A stretch of 64,000 nucleotides of DNA from CAZWVI01 sp964637165 (lineage in GTDB: Bacteria; Planctomycetota; UBA1135): positions 186,001 to 250,000 of the forward strand of contig CAZWVI010000001.1 of NCBI GenBank assembly GCA_964637165.1. Reading direction: 5' to 3'. Below, in pieces: positions 8,933 through 17,037 of the stretch. The position numbers and the translations under genes are program-made. The stretch's first letter is position 1. Each line of letters begins with the position of its first letter. The notes below the pieces were generated by a model. The model was not told the origin of the DNA, did no database searches, and worked only from the letters and a program-made list of their open reading frames with translations.

Positions 8933-9850
8933 ACCGGTAAGAATCTTACAAATCTCTAAGTATTGCTGACGAGTCCGAGTAATGATTTCGTCGGGAATTG
9001 TTGGAGCTGGAGCTTGGCGATTCCAGTCGCTTAAAGAGCGTAAGTAGGCGCGAACAATTTCTTTGTCCCAACTTGGAGGTTCTTCGCCTGCGACAACTTT
9101 GTCGGCCGGCCAATAACGTGAGGAGTCGGGAGTCATCACTTCATCAATTAAAACTAACTCGCCATTGATGCGACCAAACTCAAATTTAGTGTCGGCCAAC
9201 AATACTCCTTGCTCGGCGCAACGCGCACTTGCAGTTTTAAAAATCAACGCCGCAGTGTCGCGAATTTTTTGTGCATCTTCAGCATTGCCAATTAATTCAC
9301 AAGCTTGTTCCCAAGAAATCGGCTCATCTTTTTCGGCCTTAGTCGTAGGGGTGTGCATAACTTCAGGCAGCTTGGAAGATTTTTGCAAACCAGCTGGAAG
9401 TTGCAAGTCCCATAGCCCACCACTTTGCTGATACTCGCGCCAACCTGAACCGGCCAAGTAAGCACGCAAAACGATTTCAACATTTACCCGGTCAGCTTCG
9501 CGAGTCCAAGTTGTCCTACCAGCTAATTGTTGGTGAAATTCTTCTGGCAAATCAGGTATTTGCGCAGGGTCGCAAGTAATGCGTGCCGCCGGAACTGAAT
9601 CAGCAACTTGGCTCAACCAGTATTCGGTAATGTGAGTAAGAATTCGGCCGCGGTCTGGAACGGTTTCATTCATTACCACGTCAAATGCCGAAAGCCGGTC
9701 GGTAGCGACCATAAGCAGGCAATCTGGGTGGTTGGGGTGTCGGTAAAGGTCGCGAACTTTGCCGGTGTAGAACAGATCCCAGCCGGGGATTTGAACTCCG
9801 CCACGGTAACCCAAAGCATCGCTTGCAGAGGAGGGGGTCGATGTGCTCAT
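8912..9850 (-). CDS. purC: SAICAR synthase (phosphoribosylaminoimidazole-succinocarboxamide synthase)
   Basis: Joins aspartate to CAIR in de novo purine synthesis. The 312-residue product is the longer form of the family, with the core starting at LFYTGKVRDLY and continuing through ATDRLSAFDVVM. Also visible are NVEIVLRAYLAGSGWREY, LADTKFEFG and LIDEVMTPDSSRYWP. The ATG at 9850 is preceded after exactly six bases by TAGAAT, so the mRNA probably starts at or next to the start codon. The gene abuts the aroA open frame on the other strand and overlaps mnmG at its 3' end. purM, 26 kb away, has the same start arrangement. Confidence 0.96.
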   Translation of the reverse strand: MSTSTPSSASDALGYRGGVQIPGWDLFYTGKVRDLYRHPNHPDCLLMVATDRLSAFDVVMNETVPDRGRILTHITEYWLSQVADSVPAARITCDPAQIPDLPEEFHQQLAGRTTWTREADRVNVEIVLRAYLAGSGWREYQQSGGLWDLQLPAGLQKSSKLPEVMHTPTTKAEKDEPISWEQACELIGNAEDAQKIRDTAALIFKTASARCAEQGVLLADTKFEFGRINGELVLIDEVMTPDSSRYWPADKVVAGEEPPSWDKEIVRAYLRSLSDWNRQAPAPTIPDEIITRTRQQYLEICKILTGSTPVNV

Positions 9851-9856
9851 ATGATG

Positions 9857-9862
9857 ATTCTA
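9857..9862 (-). promoter_or_regulatory. Leaderless-type -10 box of purC (TAGAAT)
   Basis: On the reverse strand TAGAAT is followed by CATCAT and then the purC ATG, a six-base spacer. Transcription normally begins about seven bases after a -10 box, which places the first base of the mRNA at the start codon. No convincing -35 is seen. Confidence 0.6.
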
Positions 9863-9875
9863 GCGTGGGCGCGCT

Positions 9876-9881
9876 TAGAAT
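9876..9881 (+). promoter_or_regulatory. Leaderless-type -10 box of aroA (TAGAAT)
   Basis: TAGAAT is followed by CTCTA and then an in-frame GTG at 9887; a second GTG is at 9890. The box supports starting aroA here rather than at the upstream ATG at 9851, which abuts the purC start codon. Confidence 0.5.
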
Positions 9882-9886
9882 CTCTA

Positions 9887-11131
9887 GTGGTGGAATCAAC
9901 TTCTCAGACCCCAATCCTGTGTTTGCCTGGCTGCAAGTCAGCAAGTGCGCGGGCGCTATTACTTGCCGCTTGCGCAAGTGGCCGCTCGTGCCTCCAAGGA
10001 CTGAGTGATAGTCAGGATACCGGCCATATTCGCCAAGCAATTCGTATTTTAGGGGCCAAAGTTAGTGACGGCAAATGCTGTGAAATAGACGGATTTAGCG
10101 GCGCACCACCGGGCGGCCAAATCCTAGTTGACGCCGGTGAAGCAGCTACTAATCTGCGCCTATTATTGGCACTTGCTGCAATATCCCCTGGTGGGTTTTC
10201 GATTGCGGCTTCCGCCGGGCTCAAGGCCCGACCTCACCAAGCAATTTTAGATTTTCTAATTGATATCGGACAGGAAGTACGGGTCGCCGAAAATTACCAA
10301 GTGGGACCGTGGGTTATTCCAGGCGGTGACTGGATCTGTGAAGCCGGAGCAAGTTCTCAATTTCACTCTGGTTTAGCTTTAGCTGCAGTGTGTCGTGCCG
10401 AAGGTGAAGTCGTTGATTTGCATTTGCCGGCCAATTTACCCTCACGCGGTTACTTGAACTTAACCATCGAATTAATAAAAAGTTTTTGTGGTGACGCAGT
10501 GCTTAGCGAGTCACCGCAACGAATTGAATTATTAGCTGGTCCTCCGAAAGGGCAAACATGGAATTGCCCCGCTGATGCGTCTTCGGCGAGTTTTTTCTTA
10601 GTGCGAAGCTTGCTATGCAATAGTTCTATTAAATTCTTACGGCCTTGGTCGGCAACTCACCCTGAGGCCGAATTTTCGCGATGGCTAATTGGCAACTCGC
10701 TAATCGCAAGCACTGACCAATTATTGTTTGAGCCATCGCTCGGGCATCTCGAATTGAACAGTAGTCGGATTCCACAATTATCATTCGATATTGATCCATG
10801 TCCCGACGTGGCGCCTGCAATTAGCGTTTTGGCGGCGCATCTGGTGAACGGTATTTTGCTATCTGGAACTGAACGCTTGCGCTTTAAAGAATCCGATCGC
10901 TTTAACGGAATGCGCCGTTTAGTCGCCGCGCTTGGCGGAGAATTTGAACAACAAGCAAACGGGCAGGTGTTGATTCGGCGTGGCCACGGTCAACGGTCAG
11001 GAATCGCAGTTGCTTGTGCGAGTGACCATCGCTTGGCAATGGCCGCGGCGATTGCTGACCTTGAAGTCGATAACCGCGAGTGTGTGGCCAAGTCATTCCC
11101 AAATTTTTGGCAGGAGTTAGCTAAGTGTTGA
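9887..11131 (+). CDS. aroA: 3-phosphoshikimate 1-carboxyvinyltransferase (EPSP synthase)
   Basis: Condenses shikimate-3-phosphate and PEP in aromatic amino-acid synthesis. Family landmarks in order: PGCKSASARALLLAA (substrate lysine kept), GEAATNLRLL, SSQF, a PSRGYLNLTIELI segment, DASSASFFL, PDVAPAISVLAA (catalytic Asp), RFKESDRFNGM, SDHRLAMAAA and VAKSFPNF. The Gly equivalent to E. coli Gly96 is Ala, which in other EPSP synthases goes with glyphosate insensitivity. I chose the GTG at 9887 (414 residues) because of the TAGAAT box five bases before it; starts at 9851, 9854 or 9890 are possible. The stop overlaps the next gene by seven bases. Confidence 0.92.
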   Translation: MVESTSQTPILCLPGCKSASARALLLAACASGRSCLQGLSDSQDTGHIRQAIRILGAKVSDGKCCEIDGFSGAPPGGQILVDAGEAATNLRLLLALAAISPGGFSIAASAGLKARPHQAILDFLIDIGQEVRVAENYQVGPWVIPGGDWICEAGASSQFHSGLALAAVCRAEGEVVDLHLPANLPSRGYLNLTIELIKSFCGDAVLSESPQRIELLAGPPKGQTWNCPADASSASFFLVRSLLCNSSIKFLRPWSATHPEAEFSRWLIGNSLIASTDQLLFEPSLGHLELNSSRIPQLSFDIDPCPDVAPAISVLAAHLVNGILLSGTERLRFKESDRFNGMRRLVAALGGEFEQQANGQVLIRRGHGQRSGIAVACASDHRLAMAAAIADLEVDNRECVAKSFPNFWQELAKC

Positions 11132-12258
11132 AAGTGCTTAAATTAATTTCCTGCACAGTTTTTTTGTTCGCAATTAATTTTTCATGCGCGGTCCCTCAAA
11201 CGAGTGAGGCTGGGGATTATCTGACTAGTGCGCGTGAATTTGAACTGTGCGCAGAATGGGAGCAAGCAGGCTTAATGCTCGACCAATGGGCGCGCCTGAA
11301 TCCAGTTGATGATAGTTGGCAACAACGTCGTTTGCGGTGCGCTGACGGAGCGGGCGACCGACAAACTTCGATGCGCATTCGTCGTCAACTGCTAGCTCTT
11401 GATGCCGGAGATTTAGCACTGCGGATTGATCTTGCAGACGACTTGCAGGCCTTGGGTTTTGGGCTTGAGGCAATTTCAATGTTAGAGGAGTCGGCGGCCA
11501 TCGAACGGGACGCTGCAACCGGCGCTAGCTTGGCCCGCCGCGCCCTTGCTGAAATTTGTATCCGTGAAAAAGAAATAGCAACCGCGGCGGGATTGTTTGA
11601 AGAATTAGCCGTCGAGGCAAGTCCAACGTTGCAGCCCGGTTTAGCTTTAACAGCTTCATCGTTGTGGGAAGAACTTGGCGAGATTGAAGCGGCTTTACGT
11701 TGTGTTGAGATGGCAGTTGATCCAGCCCAAATGGAGGAGCGTGAACGCCAGGCATTAGCGCGCTTGAAATCCTTCAGTCAGGGTACTGCCGAAAATGTCG
11801 CCGAGGCGGTGGCACTTCTAAAGCATCATCCGGATGCAGATTCGCGATTGACCGGAATTGTCTACTTGGCAAGAGATCGCTTCCCCGGGGATTTGGACGT
11901 TTTTATTGACGCGCTTTACGATGTTGATTTGCGCATTGTGCGGGTGGCCTTAAACCAAATAGGCTTGCGGGGCAGTGCCTCTGACGCGGAATTTGCTCGC
12001 GACTTTCTCGACCACCCTAACATTGAAGTGAGAATTTCCGCCTGCGGATGCATTGAACGAGGCGGTGACGTGGATCAAGCTTGGGCAATTCTGCCGCTGT
12101 TAATCCCTGAGGACCGCGCACTGTTCCGGGCTGCGCGCCGTTGCTTGCAAAGTATTTGTGGCGAGACCATCTTGTATGAACTGGACCCAAATCTCGAACA
12201 GAGAACGGCTATTGCCGCTGGGTGGCAGTTATGGTGTGAGGAGAATCTGAGCCCTTAA
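11125..12258 (+). CDS. Exported TPR/HEAT-type protein, function unknown
   Basis: A 377-residue product beginning with GTG inside the end of aroA (seven-base overlap). Residues 1-21 form a signal sequence with a cysteine at its end. The residues before that cysteine do not make a good lipobox, so ordinary cleavage is as likely as lipidation. The first two thirds look like TPR helices, with repeated LxxA/ExxxxAxxxxE patterns. The last third has HEAT-like units such as LRIVRVALNQIGLRGSA and IEVRISACGCIERGG. It probably acts in the periplasm as a scaffold. No enzyme motif is visible. The position between aroA and galE suggests operon membership but not a shared pathway. Confidence 0.6.
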   Translation: MLKVLKLISCTVFLFAINFSCAVPQTSEAGDYLTSAREFELCAEWEQAGLMLDQWARLNPVDDSWQQRRLRCADGAGDRQTSMRIRRQLLALDAGDLALRIDLADDLQALGFGLEAISMLEESAAIERDAATGASLARRALAEICIREKEIATAAGLFEELAVEASPTLQPGLALTASSLWEELGEIEAALRCVEMAVDPAQMEERERQALARLKSFSQGTAENVAEAVALLKHHPDADSRLTGIVYLARDRFPGDLDVFIDALYDVDLRIVRVALNQIGLRGSASDAEFARDFLDHPNIEVRISACGCIERGGDVDQAWAILPLLIPEDRALFRAARRCLQSICGETILYELDPNLEQRTAIAAGWQLWCEENLSP

Positions 12259-12273
12259 CCCCTCAGCATAAAC

Positions 12274-13248
12274 ATGAAAATTTTAGTAACCGGAGGATGC
12301 GGATACATCGGCAGTGCGACTGCGCGATTTCTGCGTGAACAAGGCCACCACGTTAGCGTGGTAGACAACTTGTCGGAAGGTCACCGTGGTGCCTGGGACG
12401 GTGAGTTTGAGCAACTGGAGTTGTTAGATCAAAGTGCTGTTAGTGCCTATTTAAGTCATCACCAATTTGATGGAGTCATTCATTTTGCCGCACGCGCTTA
12501 CGTGGGCGAGAGTGTCGAACAACCATTGCGCTACTGGCGCAGTAATGTGGTACCGGTGATAAATTTATGCGATTGTCTTGACGGCGTGCCCTTTGTATTT
12601 AGTTCTACCTGCGCCACATACGGAAACCCGCAGAGTTTGAACTTGGATGAAAACCATCCTCAATCTCCGGTAAACCCATATGGCAATACCAAGCTTGCTG
12701 TTGAAAAATTACTGCGCGACCGGCAATTGGCTGGCGCCGGGTCTTTCGCTGCTTTGCGCTACTTCAACGCCTGTGGCGCTAGCGCAGACGGTCAATTTGG
12801 CGAGCACCATTCACCGGAAACACATTTGTTGCCATTGGCGATTGCCTCGGCTCTTAGCGGCTCTCAGCAGTTGAGTGTATTCGGAGACGATTGGGATACG
12901 CCCGATGGGACTTGCGTTCGCGACTACATTCACGTTGATGACTTAGCCGCGGCCCACTCGGCCGCTCTACAGCGTCTAGCCGATGGTGGGGATTCAGGCT
13001 TTTGGAATTTGGGCACTGGGATTGGAGTTAGCGTTTTGGAAGTCATCGAGGCGGTGAACCAAGCATGTCAAACAAAGTTGCCCTACACCATGGCGCCGCG
13101 GCGCGCCGGTGACCCGGAAAGTTTAATTGCCAATCCCCAATTGGCTGAAGATGAATTGCACTGGAAAGCGCAACATCGTGACATCAAAGAAATTGTTGCT
13201 GGGGCGGTGAATTGGCATCGTAATTTTCCAAACGGTTACTCCGAATGA
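12274..13248 (+). CDS. galE: UDP-glucose 4-epimerase
   Basis: NAD-dependent short-chain-dehydrogenase-type epimerase interconverting UDP-glucose and UDP-galactose (or N-acetyl forms) for surface sugars. The 324-residue product has the Rossmann motif TGGCGYIGS at residues 6-14, VIHFAA, the active-site SSTCATYG, the catalytic YGNTK (YxxxK), RYFNACGA, and TPDGTCVRDYIHV, which is typical of GalE. The start is 15 bases after the preceding stop. The stop overlaps the next start by four bases (ATGA), so translation is probably coupled. Substrate preference between Glc and GlcNAc cannot be decided. Confidence 0.93.
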   Translation: MKILVTGGCGYIGSATARFLREQGHHVSVVDNLSEGHRGAWDGEFEQLELLDQSAVSAYLSHHQFDGVIHFAARAYVGESVEQPLRYWRSNVVPVINLCDCLDGVPFVFSSTCATYGNPQSLNLDENHPQSPVNPYGNTKLAVEKLLRDRQLAGAGSFAALRYFNACGASADGQFGEHHSPETHLLPLAIASALSGSQQLSVFGDDWDTPDGTCVRDYIHVDDLAAAHSAALQRLADGGDSGFWNLGTGIGVSVLEVIEAVNQACQTKLPYTMAPRRAGDPESLIANPQLAEDELHWKAQHRDIKEIVAGAVNWHRNFPNGYSE

Positions 13249-14798
13249 GAAAAATAAAAGTAAGTTTGATTTTGTTGGCGAGTTTTTGTTTGGCTTGGGC
13301 CACTCAAGATGATCCTTTGCTCGAAAAAATAGAGACCATCACTGCCGAAGAGTGTCAAGCACATGTCAACATCTTGGCCTCGCCAGAATATGGTGGCCGC
13401 GGCACTCCTTCACCGGGTTTGGAACTTGCTGGCGAATACGTCGAAGCACAACTTGCCGCACTTGGCTTAGAGCCAGCTGGCGAAGATGGTTCTTTTCGTT
13501 TGCCATGGGACTTGCGTTCATTAAACGCGGGTAAATCGAGTTTTACCTGGACGCGCAAAAAGGAGGTGGTTGAACTTGATTCCACTAAGGATTTTTCGCC
13601 GGTCTTGGGAAGCAAGCAGCTCGCCGCTGGTGGTGATCCAGTCTTTGCTGGCTTTGCCATCGATGCCAAAAATGAGCGGTGGCAGGACCTTAAAAAAGTA
13701 AAAAACAAAGTAGTCTTTGCATTCACCAGAACTTTGGGTGCCGACAACCCCAAACGCAAGACCTTTAAAGGTACAAAGGCTGACCAGTATGGAAGTTTTG
13801 CTGCCAAAGTTCGTGCTGCTGCTAAAGCCGGAGCTAGTGCTTTGATTTTGGTGCCGGATCCCGGAGCCTATCCCGATGCCGAAATTGCTCTACCTGGAAT
13901 GATGCCGGTGCCGCTTGCCGGACGTATGAATATTAAACAATTGGAACGCATGTCTTCGTGGCCGTCAATTCCTGTCCTGACCTGTTCGCGGGCAACCGCC
14001 AGCGCCATTTTTGATACTTCCATCGATGATTACTACACCAGTCTTGAAAAACGTCGCAAACCAAAAATGCTCAAGGCGCCGCGCGGAACCGAAGTTGCAG
14101 TGAATGTTGCTTGGTCGATTGCTGAACATGAATACTGGAATTTGGGCGCCTGGATTCGTGGGAGTGAACAAGATGGCGAAGCGGTGGTGCTTGGCACTCA
14201 CTTGGATCATGTCGGACAGAATTACTTCGCGGCATTGTGGGGTGGCGGCAAGGTTGCTCTGCACCCTGGTGCCGACGATAACGCCAGCGGTTCTGCGGCG
14301 CTGCTTGAGGTTGCCCAAGCTTTGGCCGGAAGCGAACCAAAAGAAGACATTTTGTTGTTGTGGTTTACCGGCGAGGAACTCGGTTTGTTGGGGTCACGCG
14401 CTTATTGCGAGCAGCCTATACACGCCCACGAGGAAACCATTGCGATGTTAAACATGGACCAAATTGCGCGCACCAATCCCAGCACAATGAATGTTGGTGG
14501 CCTTTGGGACAAACCCGAGTGGGCGAAATTATTCAAGCGCGCGCATAAACGTATTAAGAATCCCATGACCTTGGATATTAAGTATGGACGTGATTTGTTC
14601 GCGCGTTCGGATCAATATTCTTTTCATCAAAAGCAGGTCGATGCTTTCTTCTTTTTTGAGGGCGACATTGATGACAACCTGGTTTACCACAAGCCTGGTG
14701 ATGTCCCAGAAACAATTGATAGTGAAAAAGCTAAGTGGATTGCCCGCGACTACTTAGCCTTGGCTTGGGCCTTAGCTTTTGAGGGAGTGCGTCCTTAA
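13245..14798 (+). CDS. Secreted M28-family zinc aminopeptidase with PA-like insert
   Basis: A 517-residue exported peptidase. The signal peptide spans about residues 1-20 (hydrophobic SLILLASFCLAWA). An N-terminal region reading AHVNILASPEYGGRGTPSPG is typical of the family, and a protease-associated-like insert follows. The metal site is complete: LGTHLDHVG (His), HPGADDNASGSAALL (bridging Asp), FTGEELGLLGS (catalytic and ligand Glu), NMDQIAR (Asp) and YHKPGDV (His). It would trim peptides in the periplasm or outside the cell. It overlaps galE by four bases and dacB by one, placing it in an envelope-related segment of the operon. Confidence 0.92.
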   Translation: MRKIKVSLILLASFCLAWATQDDPLLEKIETITAEECQAHVNILASPEYGGRGTPSPGLELAGEYVEAQLAALGLEPAGEDGSFRLPWDLRSLNAGKSSFTWTRKKEVVELDSTKDFSPVLGSKQLAAGGDPVFAGFAIDAKNERWQDLKKVKNKVVFAFTRTLGADNPKRKTFKGTKADQYGSFAAKVRAAAKAGASALILVPDPGAYPDAEIALPGMMPVPLAGRMNIKQLERMSSWPSIPVLTCSRATASAIFDTSIDDYYTSLEKRRKPKMLKAPRGTEVAVNVAWSIAEHEYWNLGAWIRGSEQDGEAVVLGTHLDHVGQNYFAALWGGGKVALHPGADDNASGSAALLEVAQALAGSEPKEDILLLWFTGEELGLLGSRAYCEQPIHAHEETIAMLNMDQIARTNPSTMNVGGLWDKPEWAKLFKRAHKRIKNPMTLDIKYGRDLFARSDQYSFHQKQVDAFFFFEGDIDDNLVYHKPGDVPETIDSEKAKWIARDYLALAWALAFEGVRP

Positions 14799-16201
14799 TG
14801 AATTGTCGAATTGCATTTCTTTTTGGCGCGGCTGGCATTTTTTGCAGCGACGCTTTCTCTCAGCAGGCGATTACGCAACAACTCGATGCCGAGCCTGGAA
14901 TTGAAGTTTCGGTTCAAGTAAGTGACATAGATGGTAAAGATATTTTTAGTTTTAATTCGTCAAAGCCGGTGGTCTTGGCGTCCAACACTAAGTTGTTTAC
15001 AACCGCTGCGGCCTTGGTTGAATTGGGTGAAGATTTTCGTTGGGAAACGAAATTTTACTTGCACCAGCAACGGCTCTACGTGGTTGGTGGAGGGGACCCA
15101 TCGCTACGCTTGATTAATGGAGCCAATTGTGCAGAAGCAATGCTCGACAAGTTGGCCGAAGTCTTGCGGCAAAGACAAATAACTTCCTTGCGCGAAGTCG
15201 TTTTTGACGACCGCTTATTTGCACGGCCGGTGCGCCATCCCTTATGGCCGGAAGATCAATGGCAACAAAGTTACTGTGCGCCGGTCTCGGCCTTGGCAGT
15301 AGAGGGCAATTGCTTACGACTCAGCTTTATTGGTGGGCAACTTGAGTCCATTCCATACTTGGGCGCTGCATTAAAAGTTAAACACAAAAAAGCGGCACCC
15401 AATACACCACTTTCTGCATGGTGGAGCTCTGGTGAATTATCCATTCAAGTGAAGGGCGTATCAGATGCCTCAGGCGAGGTGGTGTTAGCCGCGAGCGATT
15501 CACGACCGTTATTTCAAAACTGGTTTGTTGAAGGATTGCGGCGCCGATCAATTCCCTGTGCAACAAGTAATTGGCTAACCAAAGACCAACAAATCCCAGC
15601 GCCGGTTCTCAGCCAGTTTGAAATATATAAGCATCCTTCGGCCTGGACTTTATCTGAAGCAATCGCTGTCGCAAATAAAGATAGCGACAACTTTGTTAGT
15701 GAAATTTTAATGTTGACGGTGGCTAGCCAAAGGAGCGAGAAAGCATCTTTTTCTCAGGCATCTGCATCGTTAAGTGCCAGTCTTAATGATGCTGGAATGT
15801 CGGGTGGTATGCGCAACCAAGTGGACGGTAGTGGCTTAGCGCGAGACTGGGGCAACTTAGTGAACACTGCAACGACTTCGCAACTCTGTGAGCTTTTACA
15901 ATTTATGGCAGGCCATGAAAGTGGCCGTGCGTGGTTTGATTCCTTGCCAATTGCCGGAGTTGAGGGCAAGTTGAAGACTAGGTTTAACAGCGAAATTTTT
16001 CAGCCTGGGCGGGTCCACGCCAAAACTGGTTGGATCCGCGGAGCAAGCGCACTGTCAGGATATTTACTGGCGGGTGATGAAATCTTAACTTTTTCCATCG
16101 TTGTCAATTACACCCCCGATGGAAAACCAAGAACAAATAACGCGCGCTTTAAAAAATTCCAAGAGGAATTGTTAGTGCAGGTCCTGAGAACATGGAAGTA
16201 A
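14798..16201 (+). CDS. dacB: D-alanyl-D-alanine carboxypeptidase/endopeptidase, PBP4 type (S13)
   Basis: Penicillin-binding protein of 467 residues that trims or opens peptidoglycan peptides in the periplasm. The signal peptide is at the N-terminus, ending near DAFSQQ. The serine-peptidase motifs are intact: SNTK (SxxK) near residue 65, SDN (SxN) in DSDNFVSEIL, and KTG in HAKTGWIRGASALSG. The large insert between the first two motifs is typical of family S13. Its presence implies a peptidoglycan wall, which matters because planctomycetes were once thought to lack one. The start overlaps the previous stop as TAATG, and its 3' end overlaps the next gene by ten bases. Confidence 0.94.
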   Translation: MNCRIAFLFGAAGIFCSDAFSQQAITQQLDAEPGIEVSVQVSDIDGKDIFSFNSSKPVVLASNTKLFTTAAALVELGEDFRWETKFYLHQQRLYVVGGGDPSLRLINGANCAEAMLDKLAEVLRQRQITSLREVVFDDRLFARPVRHPLWPEDQWQQSYCAPVSALAVEGNCLRLSFIGGQLESIPYLGAALKVKHKKAAPNTPLSAWWSSGELSIQVKGVSDASGEVVLAASDSRPLFQNWFVEGLRRRSIPCATSNWLTKDQQIPAPVLSQFEIYKHPSAWTLSEAIAVANKDSDNFVSEILMLTVASQRSEKASFSQASASLSASLNDAGMSGGMRNQVDGSGLARDWGNLVNTATTSQLCELLQFMAGHESGRAWFDSLPIAGVEGKLKTRFNSEIFQPGRVHAKTGWIRGASALSGYLLAGDEILTFSIVVNYTPDGKPRTNNARFKKFQEELLVQVLRTWK

Positions 16202-17037
16202 ACTTAGCGGCCGAACTTCGTTGTGCTCTTGAGCTCGCCAAACAGGCTGGAGAGTTATTGCTTAAAATGCGTTCAAGTGATTTGCAAGTTCAGAGCAAGT
16301 CGGCGCAACGTGATCTGGTTACTGCCGCAGATTCAGCGGCCGAAAAATTGATATTAGATGGTCTCGGTGAGCAATTCCCCGAAGACGCACTCCTTGCCGA
16401 GGAAAGTGGTGAGTATGGCGAGTCGACAGACTGCAAGCGAAAGTGGTGTATCGACCCACTGGATGGCACCGTTAATTATGTCCAAGGCTTGCCAATGTTT
16501 TCGGTGTCGATTGCGCTGTTAATTGATTCGCAACCCGTAGTTGGGGTTGTTTACTTGCCAGTTTTAGATGAATGCTTTAGTGCAGTTGTCGGACAAGGCG
16601 CTGTGTTGAATAACAAAGCAATTCTGGTAAGTGATAAAAGCAATTTAAGAGACTCGGTATTGGCAACCGGTTTCCCATATCGCCGAAATCAACTCGCCGA
16701 TAACAATCTCGAAAATTTCAACAGGTTATTTTTAAAACAACGCGGAATCCGCCGCATGGGTTCCGCCGCTATCGATTTGGCCTATGTTGCCAGTGGCCGT
16801 TTGGATGCCTACTGGGAATTGCATTTAAGTCCCTGGGATTGCGCCGCTGGCGGACTTTTAGTTCGCGAGGCTGGAGGGATTTGCGAAACTATCGTGGTCG
16901 GAAAAAACTGTATTTTTGCCAAAAACCTGGTGGCAGGTCCAGCTACTTTATGCCGACAGTTGCGGCAGGAACTGTTACTGGGACGTGATGATTCTTATCC
17001 ACCCCTTGGTGATTTGTCACCGGAGCAGCAGTCGTGA
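16192..17037 (+). CDS. Inositol-monophosphatase-family phosphatase (SuhB-like)
   Basis: Metal-dependent sugar-phosphate phosphatase of 281 residues. Motifs are LLAEESGEYG (metal-binding Glu), WCIDPLDGTVNYVQGLPMFSVS (the DPxDGTxN site) and WDCAAGGLLVREAGG (third metal site). The closest relatives by pattern are inositol monophosphatases and SuhB; substrates such as histidinol phosphate or PAP cannot be excluded. It overlaps dacB by ten bases and the UvrA-like gene by four (GTGA), so it sits at the junction between the envelope genes and the repair-like genes of the operon. Confidence 0.88.
   Translation: MEVNLAAELRCALELAKQAGELLLKMRSSDLQVQSKSAQRDLVTAADSAAEKLILDGLGEQFPEDALLAEESGEYGESTDCKRKWCIDPLDGTVNYVQGLPMFSVSIALLIDSQPVVGVVYLPVLDECFSAVVGQGAVLNNKAILVSDKSNLRDSVLATGFPYRRNQLADNNLENFNRLFLKQRGIRRMGSAAIDLAYVASGRLDAYWELHLSPWDCAAGGLLVREAGGICETIVVGKNCIFAKNLVAGPATLCRQLRQELLLGRDDSYPPLGDLSPEQQS

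Noticed and set aside
9608..9886. Upstream extension of the aroA frame
   Set aside because: It runs antisense through purC; the homology of AroA starts after 9890, and a promoter-like box precedes the GTG at 9887.
13355..13807. 150-codon - strand frame
   Set aside because: Antisense to the M28 peptidase; composition and lack of motifs mark it as a shadow.
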